A stretch of DNA of 64,000 nt from assembly GCA_963798275.1 (NCBI GenBank), contig CAWCTB010000053.1, positions 1 to 64,000 on the forward strand, in the 5' to 3' direction. The stretch is from CAWCTB01 sp963798275. GTDB lineage: Bacteria; Acidobacteriota; Terriglobia; Terriglobales; Acidobacteriaceae. The notes below the pieces were generated by a model. That model ran no database searches. It was not told the DNA's origin and saw nothing but the letters and a program-made list of their open reading frames with translations. Of this stretch, positions 47,689 to 56,523 are shown one piece after another (within the stretch, counting starts at the first letter, position 1; every line of letters starts with the position of its first letter). A program made the position numbers and the translations under genes.

Positions 47689-47963
47689 AGTTGGGCCTCC
47701 TACTCCTTCGCTCGTCTCTCCCGCCGCTCTTGCGCCGTCAGTGCCTTGCTGGCACAATTCCTTTACTCGCTCTGCTTCGTCTGTTTCCTATCTTCTCAGT
47801 CTGTCTTCAGGCGCGAATTTTGCGGTATGTCATTAGTCATCGTTCAGCGGCCTCCACAGCTAAACGCTACTCGCGCTGAGGGCCATCCAAGTGGGACATG
47901 ACAACTGGGTCGCTGCCGAACCATTAGAACCTTGCGTGGGCCAGCCGCGCTCGTGAGAGGAAT

Positions 47964-48392
47964 TCAGGCATCCAAATCAATCCGCACAGTAAGCAAGTGC
48001 GTGCCGAAGAGTCGCACAACCGTCGCGTTCATGGCGCTGCTCGGCAAGTGACTCGCGAGCCACCGTTGACGTTCGCGCGGATCATCGTCGGAGAGCAAAC
48101 GCGCCGTGCCCGTGTGCCAGCGAGCCCGTAGCCCGTCCGGCAATTTCAGCCGCACGCGCGGGTTTCGCGCCAGGTTGAGGACATATCCGGCTTTCATGCC
48201 GTGCTCTGCCACCAGCCAGAACTGCTCCCCAACGCGTCCGTTGCCCACGGGCGTGCGACGTGGCTTTCCGGTCTTGCAGCCGGTCGTCTCTAAGAGCGCA
48301 TACCCCGGCGGCGCCACGCCCATGGCGAACAAAAGCTTAATTGGAGGGTTGAGTAAGTATTTCTGAACCGCGTGAACAATGCGATGTTTCAT
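47964..48392 (-). CDS. Nitroreductase/quinone reductase family deazaflavin-dependent (DDN-like) protein
   Basis: The 142-residue protein has the split beta-barrel pattern of DUF385/Ddn proteins: 'LLETTGCKTGKPRRTPVGNG', 'FWLVAEHGMKAGYVLNLARNPRVRLKL' (read as consecutive blocks), 'WHTGTARLLSDDDPRERQRWL' and 'GTHLLTVRIDLD'. Family members bind F420 or flavin and reduce quinones or nitro compounds. It stands alone on the minus strand. The 270 bases before 47964 hold no other gene. Confidence 0.8.
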   Translation of the reverse strand: MKHRIVHAVQKYLLNPPIKLLFAMGVAPPGYALLETTGCKTGKPRRTPVGNGRVGEQFWLVAEHGMKAGYVLNLARNPRVRLKLPDGLRARWHTGTARLLSDDDPRERQRWLASHLPSSAMNATVVRLFGTHLLTVRIDLDA

Positions 48393-48632
48393 TTTCGCGC
48401 GCTCACCTAACCGCCAGGGATACCCCCGGCAGCTTCGATCGGTGTCATTGTTGGCACTGTCAGGGAACCGCCCGGCGGCCCTGGCAGAATCGAAGGATCC
48501 GAAGTTCTCGCTTCATGCTGCCCGATTTTGCGATTCGGAAGTGGCAATTCGACATCATCACCCTACCTACGGTACTCGTGTCCTCTGCCTCCCATCCCCA
48601 CCCAACGCATAAGAACGGTGAGAGGTAAAGTT

Positions 48633-49172
48633 CTAAAACGCCCAAGTGGCACCCGAGTCATACTGAACACCAGGCGGTTCGGCCAGCTGGCAACTTGTTC
48701 CATCTGCGAAACGAGCGTAACTCAGTCTGCCAGACACCTCCTTAAACCCGAATTCGGCGTCTGCCGCAAGATGCAACTTATCAAATGCGTTCGATTCACC
48801 AGGCAGGATCGTGCCGAACGGCTTTGGCACATGCACCGCGGTGAGTCTTGCGGCTTTTTTGCCAACCCGGTACACGGTCCACTCAATCTGATAGGAAAGC
48901 AGATCCGAATGTGAGTTATTCGTAACCTCGATGCCGGATACTTCCAAGGAATAAGGCCCCTGGGAGCCTCCGTTGACGCTGTTGGCAGCCAAAACCAGTA
49001 ATGGACATTTACTGGGTATCGCAATATTACTGAGTTCGTAAGACACCCGCTCCAGCGTTAAGGCTTGGCTCAGGAGACGCTCCCTTCGCGCCGCCTCACG
49101 CTTGCCGTTGACAAATCCCACAATCCAAACGGCAATGCTAAGACATGCCACTATGACGAGGAGTCTTTTCAT
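48633..49172 (-). CDS. Hypothetical membrane-anchored protein
   Basis: The protein has 179 residues. The N-terminal helix 'LLVIVACLSIAVWIVGFVNG' is followed by a basic segment, so the rest is probably periplasmic. The body resembles a FxLYD/immunoglobulin-like fold with 'SGIEVTNNSHSDLLSYQIEWTVYRVG' and ends in '...GVQYDSGATWAF'. No family is named with confidence. A good ATG with 'cgagatc' upstream begins at 49172. Confidence 0.55.
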   Translation of the reverse strand: MKRLLVIVACLSIAVWIVGFVNGKREAARRERLLSQALTLERVSYELSNIAIPSKCPLLVLAANSVNGGSQGPYSLEVSGIEVTNNSHSDLLSYQIEWTVYRVGKKAARLTAVHVPKPFGTILPGESNAFDKLHLAADAEFGFKEVSGRLSYARFADGTSCQLAEPPGVQYDSGATWAF

Positions 49173-49649
49173 GATCTCGCCTGCCTGACGGCAGGGTCGA
49201 AAACCCGTGCTAAGTGGTTGGAAAACATTAGTCGGTCAGTCTGGTTTTCATGCACTTTCGCGGGCCGCAGGCCCACTTGGACACGATTGTAAATCAAGAT
49301 GTGCCGACCCTGCCCGTTTCCCTCCTCGGTGATCACTTCAAAAGCGGCCATCTCTAACAATGTCGGCTCTGTCAAGTGCCATTGTGGGCACACCACTGCG
49401 CACGCTCTGAAATGAGCGCCACTTCGCTCTAGTTGAAAGAATGCCGACACCAATCAACAAGGCTCGCGTGTAATCAATCGGGGCGGAATTTCAGTCCGAC
49501 CCAACCATCTCTCCGGTCGCAACGTCGATCATGATTACTACTTCGAACTCCCTCAAGAGGGAGCGGGCCGCCCAATCAACGGGGCAGTGATCTACTTCAC
49601 ACCATGGCCGGTTTCGAGCCGACCCGCGTGCGAACCGAACTTTAACAGT
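49173..49649. other. Gene-free stretch
   Basis: I find no supported gene in these roughly 480 bases. The following IS630 fragment begins without its upstream part, so this region is probably where the element was cut and joined. Confidence 0.4.
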
Positions 49650-49905
49650 TGCTGGTGATCCCATTGCTTGCGCCACAACGCACTACACTCCAAGCATGGA
49701 AGTTGGCTGAACCAGGCGGAGATGGAGGTTAGTTTGCTTTCCCGGCAATGCTTAGGCAAACGCCGAATCGGAGACATCGCTTGCTTGCGGCAGCAAACTC
49801 GGGCCTGGACTCGTCGCATGAACCGCGACCGGGTTACCATCCAGTGGAAGTTCACACGTAAGCAGGCCCGACACAAGTTTCGTTACATAATCAAGCGGTC
49901 GAAGC
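49650..49905 (+). pseudogene. IS630-family transposase, C-terminal fragment
   Basis: The frame reads 'SKHGSWLNQAEMEVSLLSRQ', 'CLGKRRIGDIACLR', 'NRDRVTIQWKFTRKQARHKF', the well-known end of IS630 DDE transposases, including the last catalytic glutamate in 'LNQAE(I/M)E'. 'HYTP' precedes it after one frame change near 49685. The first two catalytic aspartates are missing. It abuts an istB fragment at 49906. Confidence 0.8.
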
Positions 49906-50205
49906 ACCCAGTCTTCCACCGGTCGGTTCGAGGTCAACATGGTGCCCGCTCGTAGCGTCGCATGATGATCTCCAGCAGTTCCTCGGCAGCGGTGAGGGGC
50001 AGCTTGCGCATTCCAAGATCATCGATGATGAGCAGGGGCACGGTCACCAGAAACTCCATGTGCTCTTTGTGGGTGCCGTCGAGCGTGGCTTCGGCCAACT
50101 CATCGAGCAAGCTGTGGGTCTCGCGGTAGAGTACGCGGTACCCCTGTTGGATGGCGGCGTGTCCGATGGCTTGAGCCAAGTGGCTCTTGCCAGTGCCGGA
50201 AAGCC
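49906..50205 (-). pseudogene. IS21-family IstB ATPase fragment
   Basis: On the minus strand the P-loop 'GFPGTGKSHLAQA' is recovered across one frame change near 50190. It is followed by 'GYRVLYRETHSLLDELAEA', 'LLIIDDLGMRKLPLTAAEELLEII' (Walker B) and, after another change near 49940, 'MLTSNRPVEDW'. Both ends are cut: at the P-loop by a tRNA-Ser fragment and after 'EDW' by the IS630 fragment. The partner istA is absent. Confidence 0.8.
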
Positions 50206-50247
50206 GGAGAGATGGCCGAGTGGCTGAAGGCGGCGGTTTGCTAAGCC
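50206..50247 (+). tRNA. 5' half of a tRNA-Ser(GCU) gene
   Basis: The sequence 'ggagagatggccgagtggct' followed by 'gaaggcggcggtttgctaag' matches the acceptor 5' strand, D-arm, and anticodon stem and loop (anticodon gct) of bacterial tRNA-Ser. The match stops on the 3' side of the anticodon loop: the next bases cannot pair with the stem, and no variable arm, T-arm or 3' acceptor strand follows. It is directly joined to the istB fragment on its 5' side. It looks like a remnant of an integration or excision event at a tRNA gene. Confidence 0.72.
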
Positions 50248-50458
50248 TCCCACGATCTTACCGCTTCTCCCCGACAAATCCTAGATCTTCTACATACTCA
50301 ACTGGTCTACTTTTACTCCGCCCTTGACAGGACTATCGATGAGAGGGGGAATTTGGACTGGGAGTACAAGTTCCATGTTCCGGGATACCCTGCGCGCGAT
50401 GAATCCGGACAAATTGATCTAAGGCCGTATGCTGATGGCCAACCGAAGCGCCGCACAA

Positions 50459-50690
50459 ACGCCGAGAAAAAGGTCGCCCCTGCCGGGCCGCACGTTGTAC
50501 ATGTCGGCGCTGACGGCGGCCTATCAAGAGCCGTATCTGCGGGCCTTTTACCAGCGCCTGGTGGCCGCCGGGAAACAGAAAATGCAGGCCCTGGTGGCGG
50601 TGATGCGTAAGCTGCTGCACGCCATCGTGGGCATGTTTCGTCACGACCAGCCCTACGACGGGGCCCGGCTGTGTCCGCCGGTCGGAGCGG
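50459..50690 (+). pseudogene. IS110-family transposase, C-terminal fragment
   Basis: One frame reads 'RKRSPLPGRTLYMSALTAAY', then 'EPYLRAFYQRLVAAGKQK' and 'ALVAVMRKLLHAIVGMFRHDQPY', the conserved end of IS110 transposases after the Tnp_20 domain. The upstream part is absent; frames before 50459 do not match. It may or may not derive from the same element as the N-terminal fragment at 44573. Confidence 0.75.
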
Positions 50691-51583
50691 CGGTTCGCTG
50701 AAAAAAGAAGAGAGGTTCTCCGCCACCTCTCCAGAGAAGAAAAAAGCTTGCGTTTTAACAGAGAATCTCATGGCTTCCGGTGACGGCACACCCAACAAGG
50801 CGGCAATCACGCAGTCGCGCGCGCGCAATTCGATTTCGCGACTGGTCAGTCTGTCGAGAAGTTTCCATTCGCCTGATAGTGCAGTTTGAAATCGGCCAGG
50901 AAAAGGAAAGGGCCGCTGCTCTCCTAGGCGCGGCCCTTTTCAAAACCCGCGGGGCCGCTCAGACGTCTGGCCGTAATGTGCTACATCCGTCTGGCGGCCA
51001 CCTGCGGGTAAGAGCAGTGACAGGTGGTCATAAGTCGAGCCAAGTATCATGCCATCGCGGATCAATGTCAGTGACAGCGATCACCGGGGTTACGTGCAAT
51101 TTGAAACTCAACAGCTACGTAAGAGTGGCGGAGAAGACCTGCAAGCGGCAGTCAGGGAAATGAGGGGTAAGCGGAAACCCATCCAAAATATTGCCGGGGA
51201 AGAGTTATGCTTGCGGGGAGAATTGAGTGGTCAGTATTCCTGCTGGCGGTCATCGCCAGCATTGTCGTCGCGCAGCAGCCCGGAGGCTGCAGGTTCGTGC
51301 CGCCGAGAAGGGGTAACGTGACGATGCTAATCTGGCTCGGAAAGCAGCTCTTAGAACAGAGCGACAAGCCAGCAGCTGCTCATCCCCAAAATGGCGGGCT
51401 TGGGTTGTCGCTTGATATTCTCGATAGAATTGTTCACGGCGAGAATTGAAACTGCCACCGTCGGGGCTTGGTGTAGTCCGGTGACGGTCTGTTGCGGTCG
51501 GACAGTCGCGAATCAGTCACGGAAGCCAGCAAGTGACCGCGTGAAAGCGCGCACCGTCTTCGCTCTTATCCAGGGCCACGCAT
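50691..51583. other. Long gene-poor stretch
   Basis: No gene can be supported firmly. A small frame at 51207-51449 starts at ATG with 'ggggaagagtt' upstream and has a hydrophobic beginning (SVFLLAVIASIVVAQQPGGC); it could encode an 80-residue exported peptide, but its remainder shows no pattern. The rest lacks structure I can name. Confidence 0.4.
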
Positions 51584-51662
51584 TATAAAAGGGCGCCCCT
51601 TTCGAAGTAGGCTGTGGTTGCTGTCTCGAACAGTAATCCACAGCTCACGAAAGGAACACCCG

Positions 51663-52732
51663 ATGAATAGCATCAAGTATGTTGGCCTCCGATGTCCACC
51701 GCGACACGATTTCGGTGGCGGTGTTGAACGCTGACGGCAAGTTGGTGATGCAGTCGGTGATCGCCACCCACACCAGCACGATCCTGGATTTTCTTCACGG
51801 CGTACGCGGGACTTTGCATGTCACCTTTGAAGAAGGCACGCACTCGGCCTGGCTGTACGACTTGCTGGTGAGACGAGTGGCGCATTCTGGTGGTGTGCAA
51901 TCCGCGGAAGAACGCGCTGTTGACGGCGGGCAACAAGAGCGACGCGATCGACGCGCGCAAGTTGGCCGAGTTGCTGCGGGCGCGGCTGTTGTCGCCGGTC
52001 TACCATGGCCAGAACAGCCCGGCGGCGGTCCAGCATCTGGGGTGCAGTTATAGTGCGCTGACCGAAGATACCACCCGCACCATGGGGCGGCTGAAGGCGC
52101 TGTATCGCAGTCAGGCGATTGCCTGCGCCGGGACCAAGGTTTTCGGATCACGGCATCGCGACGAGTGGTTGGCGCAGTTGGCCGACAGCGGGTTGCAGCG
52201 GCGGGCGCGACGGCTCTATCAGGAGCTCGATGTGCTGCAGCCGTTGCGGCGGGAAGCTCGCCAGGATCTGATTCAGGAGTGTCGCCAGCATAACCAGACG
52301 AAGTGGCTGCGCACGATTCCGTGGCTGGGACCGATACGGGTGGCGCTGCTGCTGGGGCGGGTGCAGACGCCGCATCGCTTCCGCACCAAGCGGCAGTTCT
52401 GGGCCTACTGCGGGCTGGCGCTGGAGACGCGCGACAGCGGCGAGTATCGCGTGGTCAAGGGACAGATCGAGCGCAAGAAGAAGCCGGTGTTCATCCGTGG
52501 ACTGAACCGCAACCACAATCACGATCTGAAGAACCTGTTTAAGAGCGCGGCCACCACCGCCAGCGGCAGTGAGGGAGCGTTTGGCGAGTTCTACGCAAAC
52601 CTTCTGAAAAAGGGGATGAGAGCGGAGATGGCCAGACTCACGCTGGCGCGCAAGATCGCCGCCATTACGTTGCATGTGTGGAAGAAAGGAGAGGCGTTCG
52701 ACGCTGAGTATGTGAACTCACAAGCCGCTTGA
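51663..52732 (+). pseudogene. IS110-family (IS1111 group) transposase with two frame changes
   Basis: ATG 51663 reads 'MNSIKYVGL', and one base too many near 51688 interrupts 'GLDVHRDTISVAVLN'. The Glu motif is 'HVTFEEGTHSAWLYDLL'. A second change near 51885 precedes 'NKSDAIDARKLAELL'. The Tnp_20 domain is intact: 'WLRTIPWLGPIRVALLLGRV', 'FRTKRQFWAYCGLAL', 'NRNHNHDLKNLFKSAA' and 'LTLARKIAAITLHVWKKGE'. The corrected protein would be about 355 residues, full length. All catalytic residues appear present, so only the two indels argue against activity. Confidence 0.85.
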
Positions 52733-53126
52733 GCGCGCGGCACCGCAGGGAAAGGCAGGGTTTCACTCCGCGTTTTTCTGTTCGAGCTGCGAGCTCGGGT
52801 TCGAGGGTAAGTATCCTGGGCGGGTTAGGCTGCGTCTCCGCCGTTGGCGGAGCAAGTCTCACGGGCCACCGTATGCTCCCTCGGATAACCCCAAAAAGCC
52901 ATACGGCCGCGGACAAGGGCCGCGAGTCTCAGATTGAACCATGGTTGGCCCGTTTGGCGGGACCACCGGTAGGCTTGCGGAGCTTCAGCTAGCGAAGGAC
53001 GTCGTAACGCGAAGTGAACACGACCAAAGAACTGCGGATCGACGCTACTCAGGCGAACGAAAGGGGCTGGATGCCAGAGAACTACCTCGTGCTCCCGCGC
53101 AGGGAGAAGTGTTTTCTCTTGACATC
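52733..53126 (+). other. Non-coding 3' segment of the IS1111-type element, putative guide-RNA locus
   Basis: Nearly 400 bases follow the transposase without a supported frame. Several hairpins are visible, for example 'tctccgccgttggcggagc' near 52830-52850. In related elements this segment encodes the structured RNA that pairs with donor and target DNA. I cannot fold it here, so the assignment rests on position and family knowledge only. Confidence 0.4.
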
Positions 53127-53168
53127 CCCTTTTATAGAACCCGCCACCGGGCATACTGTATTCAGTGA

Positions 53169-53452
53169 TTAGTGAAGCAGCTTGCAACGCAATTTTACAG
53201 CTACTCCGATAAGGCCAGCGCCGAACAGTACCATGCTCGTCGGCTCCGGTATTGGTGCCATCACCCAAAAGGTAAATTTACTCGTCACGGTCAGTGACAT
53301 CGGATCTGGACCGGAAAAATCAACGGTCGACAGCAGATCAACTCCGTCGGTAGTGTAGTTGACGATTCCCAAGCTATTGGCGGTTAGACTTGCGTCACCT
53401 CGCCAGTTCTGTGAGTCGTCTCCGCAGTTCAGAAATTCAACGCAATCCGCTG
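53169..53452 (-). pseudogene. 3' part of a PEP-CTERM gene interrupted by IS256
   Basis: The minus strand encodes 'NCGDDSQNWRGDASLTANSL', 'GVDLLSTVDFSGPDPMSLTV' and the sorting tail 'PIPEPTSMVLFGAGLIGVAVKL' with a basic end. The frame is open up to the left end of the IS256 element at 53462. When the element and one copy of its 9-base target are removed, the same frame continues into 54757 and beyond ('LPLGAHPVSGWVTADCVEF'). The gene was therefore split by the insertion. Its true start is not identifiable in the decayed sequence to the right. Confidence 0.72.
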
Positions 53453-53461
53453 TGACCCATC

Positions 53462-54747
53462 GGTGACGTAACTTCGATTGTGTAAAGAGCGAGAGGGTGT
53501 AAGTTGGCTTTGGCCTGACAAGCTGAAGCCGTTCTCGAAAGGAGACTTACACCCATGGCGAAGGTAACACCCATCACCGAGCAGTTCCAACATTTCGTCA
53601 GTGAGCTGAAAGAGAGTTTTTGGGGAGACCTGCAGGGGCAGGTGCAGCAGAGCATGCGCCGGCTGTTCGAGCTGCTGTCGGAGCGGCAACGCGATCTGTA
53701 CATGGTCGGTCCGCGCCATAGTCGGCAGAAGCCGCGGCGGGATTATCGCAACGGCTACTACGAGCGCGATTTCGTGACTCGCTTTGGGACGTTGCGTTTG
53801 CGTATTGCCCGCACCCGCAAGCGCGGGTTTCTGCCCGAGGTGTTGAACAAGTTTCAGCGCCGGGCGGAGGAGGTATCGCTGTTAATCCGCGAGGCCTTCC
53901 TGCGGGGGATCTCGACCCGGCAGGTGGGGCGGGTGGTGAGTATCCTGACCGGCGAAGTGGTCAGTGCGCAGACGGTATCCCGGCTGAGCCCGCGATCTGG
54001 ACGAGGCGGTGCGGCAGTTTCATCAGGCGCCGCTTAGAGGACGACTGGGCCTACCTGTTTCTGGACGGCGTCAGCCTGCGGGTGCGGCGGCCCTGTGGGC
54101 GGCAGCGGGTGCAGATGCTGGTGGCTTACGGAGTGCGCGGCGACGGCACCCGGCAACTGCTGGGTTTTCTGCGCAGCAAGGGCGAAAGTCAAAGCGCCTG
54201 GGAAGGCCTGCTGCTGGATCTGTATCGCCGTGGGCTGCGGGGCGAGAAGCTATTGCTGATCGTCACCGACGGATGCCCGGGGCTGGCAGCCGCCATCGAG
54301 ACCGTCTATCCCCGGGCGCTGCATCAGCGCTGCTGGGTGCACAAGATGCGTAATATCCTGGAGAAGGTGCGTCGCCGCGACTATGACGAAGTGAAGCGGG
54401 GTGCGCAGGCGATTTACGGGGCCGACAGCCGGCGCCAGGCCGAAGCCGCCTTTCGCGCCTTTCGTCGCCGCTGGCAGGCGGTGTACGGGCGATGGTGCGA
54501 CAACTGGAGCGCGACTTGCCGGAGCTGCTGTCGTTTTTCAGCTTCCCGCGGCATCTCTGGAAGAAGCTGCGCACCACCAATATCATCGAGCGCTGCTTCG
54601 TGGAGGTCCGCCGCCGCACCCGGCCCATGGTGTGCTTTGTGAACGTCAAGAGTGTGGATCGTATCATCTACTCCATCTTCCAGCGCTTCAACCTGGAATG
54701 GAAAACCCGCACCCTCCGCGTTTTTACACAAGCAGCTTGACGTCACC
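53462..54747 (+). mobile_element. IS256-family insertion sequence with 9-bp target duplication
   Basis: Imperfect inverted ends beginning 'ggtgacgt' lie at 53462 and, as the complement, at 54747; similarity continues through 'ttgtgtaaa' for about 27 bases. The 9-base sequence 'tgacccatc' occurs directly outside both ends (53453-53461 and 54748-54756). That is the size expected for IS256-family insertions. The 1,286-base element carries one transposase gene. The duplication is perfect, so the insertion is recent relative to the decay around it. Confidence 0.9.
53555..54740 (+). pseudogene. IS256-family (mutator-type) transposase with two frame changes
   Basis: The protein opens 'MAKVTPITEQFQHFVSELKE'. 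Its mutator-type motifs follow: 'YRNGYYERDFVTRFGTLRLRI', 'FLRGISTRQVGRVVSIL', 'FLDGVSLRVRRP' (first Asp), 'LIVTDGCPGLAAAIE' (second Asp), 'RCWVHKMRNILEKV' and 'TTNIIERCFVEVRRRTRPM' (Glu). The frame changes near 53990 and 54490. Length when corrected is about 394 residues, typical. The stop lies inside the right inverted end. If the indels are assembly errors the element would be functional. Confidence 0.88.
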
Positions 54748-54756
54748 TGACCCATC

Positions 54757-55376
54757 CGGAAACTGGATGGGCGCCCAGAGGGAGTGTTAAACTAACTGTC
54801 TTCCACTCCGGAACCCTTCTTTCTCCAGCCGAATGGCGCTGACCACTCGGTCGAAGTGCTGCTGATCAAACTTCGCATCCGCTGCTACTTGGGTATACCC
54901 CTTTTAAAAAACCTACATCATGCTCCCCAGTCAGGAGATCGTAGGCAAACGTAGCTCTCACAGCGAGAGCAGCACCTGTGATCGGAGGAAAATTGGATCC
55001 GGCACCCTCCGCTCGCTGAAACCAGCAGCGACTGGCAATCCAAATACGGCCCACGGGTTTCTTACCAAGCTGCCAAGAGTGAGATCTGCCTTGCTCAGTA
55101 CCACGAGAACGAGGCCAAAGGCCGCTCCCGAGCAAAGCCGAGTCTCGACGGGAACTGTGGTGAGCGTGACCGCATCTCTCATGCGCCTGTTCGCCCAGTG
55201 GTGGCCGAGAAAATGCGATTCTCCCCGGGCGTCCGTGCCGGCTCAAACTGACCTACAGGTTCGCCGCAAAGTGCAGCATACCCTTGCGCAAAAGGGTCCT
55301 GCGCACCACAACCTTCCCCGCAGATTAAGCCCGGCGGCTAAAATGGGAAAGGGCATCTGTGTTTCCCGTGCACTAG
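54757..55376 (-). pseudogene. Decayed coding remnants right of the IS256 element
   Basis: The minus strand has pieces with protein character in changing frames: 'DAKFDQQHFDRVVSAIRLEK' near 54810-54885, 'TFAYDLLTGEHDVGFLKG' near 54905-54960, and 'LVRNPWAVFGLPVAAGFSER' near 55020-55080. The last resembles a membrane-protein end. The part nearest the element also contains the continuation of the interrupted PEP-CTERM frame. No complete gene can be drawn, and I do not recognise the families. Confidence 0.35.
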
Positions 55377-56168
55377 GTGGTGGAGGCGTTCGATGTGCAA
55401 AACGGGTGTGGGTCCGTGTTTCGCGGTATCGCATTTGTGGCCGAGGAGCGGGCGGCACGGGAGCAGCGGGCTGGGGATTGGCGGCAGGTGCGGCGGTTTC
55501 AGCAGCGGGCATTGGTGCCGGAACAGGGCGAAGGAACGGGGACGGAGTTGGCAGTGGCGCAACCCGAGGTTATGGAGCAACACCATGCGCTGAGAGGTAC
55601 CCAAGGCGGGACGCCGTCAGGTGTCAAGCACTGATCCGCAGAGAGGTTTTTTGCGCATGCGCGATGGCTGGGTGTTGAGTCATACGACCGATCTTGCGGT
55701 CGGAGACGATCACTTCATGGTGGCCGCGCGGGTGACGCAGCAGGCGAGCGACAACACCTCTTTGCTGCCGATGGTAGACGAAGTAGAGCGACAATGCCGG
55801 CAGCTTCCCCAGCAGATGACCGTCGACGCGGGGCTTTTCGGTGGAGCGGCTTTACGGGAGCGTTGTCGGCGTGACATCGATCTGTATGTGCCGGACAACA
55901 ATCTGCGCCATGAGATGACGAGTGGCAAACCGCCGGCGGGATCGGGCGGAGGGCGATCCGCGACCCGGAACACCTACGGCAGAAGTTACGCAGCGCGGCG
56001 GGCCGAAAGATGTATCAACTCAGACAAGCGGTGGTGGTACCGGTTTGTGGGTTGCTGAAGGAACAACGCGGGATGCAGCGATTTCTGCGGCGGGGTCTGG
56101 AAGCGGGGAACACCGAATGGTTGCTAGTCGCCATCGCCTACAATATCGCACGTCTGGCCAGGGCCTGA
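55377..56168 (+). pseudogene. IS1182-family transposase, C-terminal two thirds, frame-broken
   Basis: A charged coiled region ('EERAAREQRAGDWRQVRRF') is followed by 'STDPQRGFLRMRDGWVLSHT', 'MVAARVTQQASDNTSLLPMV', 'MTVDAGLFGGAALRE' and 'YVPDNNLRHEM'. Then, after frame changes near 55620, 55930 and 56030, comes 'LLKEQRGMQRFLRRGLE' and 'WLLVAIAYNIARLARA'. These are the DDE region and end of IS1182 transposases. The N-terminal DUF772-like part is missing. It directly precedes the 3' end of the nuclease cassette. Confidence 0.75.
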
Positions 56169-56274
56169 GCGCAAACTCGGTATAGTCTCAACCCCTAAGA
56201 CTGCAGAAATAACGATCGCCTGTCGCGCTAAACCGTGCGGCGCAGCTATGACACAGAGACCATCGGGCACCAGG

Positions 56275-56523
56275 TCAACGGAGGGTGGAGCGGTCAGCTT
56301 TTCGATGTGTCCAGGCGTGACATTCAGCGCACAGTGTGATCAAGTTCTCTTCATCATCGGCACCCGAATGGCTGCGGAGCTCGAGGTGGTGCACCTGTAG
56401 GTGCTGCATGCTGCCGCAAGTTTGGCATCGCCAGCCGTCGCGCTCCAGAATTCGACGATGGAGGTCGCGGTAGCTCTTCTCATCGAGGCTGAGTCGGGAG
56501 CTCCTGAAGCGCACCTCCTTCAT
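56275..56523 (-). CDS. HNH endonuclease, small
   Basis: The 82-residue protein has a compact beta-beta-alpha-metal nuclease: 'RRILERDGWRCQTCGS' (first CxxC), 'LQVHHLELRSHSGADDEENL' (the His-His of HNH) and 'ITLCAECHAWTH' (second CxxC). The length is close to the minimum for stand-alone HNH proteins. Its ATG lies in an ATGA overlap with the preceding gene, so the two are coupled. It is the last gene of the minus-strand DNA-processing cassette; a nicking or cleavage role on recombination intermediates is inferred from company. Confidence 0.85.
   Translation of the reverse strand: MKEVRFRSSRLSLDEKSYRDLHRRILERDGWRCQTCGSMQHLQVHHLELRSHSGADDEENLITLCAECHAWTHRKADRSTLR

Larger units (their letters stand above)
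51584..53136 (+). mobile_element. IS110-family element of the IS1111 type
   Basis: A 10-base inverted pair, 'tataaaaggg' at 51584-51593 and its complement at 53127-53136, flanks a transposase gene. About 390 non-coding bases lie between the transposase stop and the right repeat. In the IS1111 group subterminal inverted repeats are usual and the guide (bridge/seek) RNA is encoded downstream of the transposase, so the arrangement fits that group. The outer ends were placed by these repeats and may be off by a few bases. No target duplication is expected for this family. Confidence 0.6.

Noticed and set aside
51207..51449. Small exported peptide gene
   Set aside because: Start and hydrophobic segment are acceptable, but the rest has no pattern and it lies in debris. 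It is mentioned only within the gene-poor stretch.
54920..55678. A 252-residue plus-strand frame rich in Arg, Ala and Gly
   Set aside because: Its composition is that of a chance frame. Protein-like pieces here are on the minus strand, and the plus-strand IS1182 motifs after 55430 use other frames.
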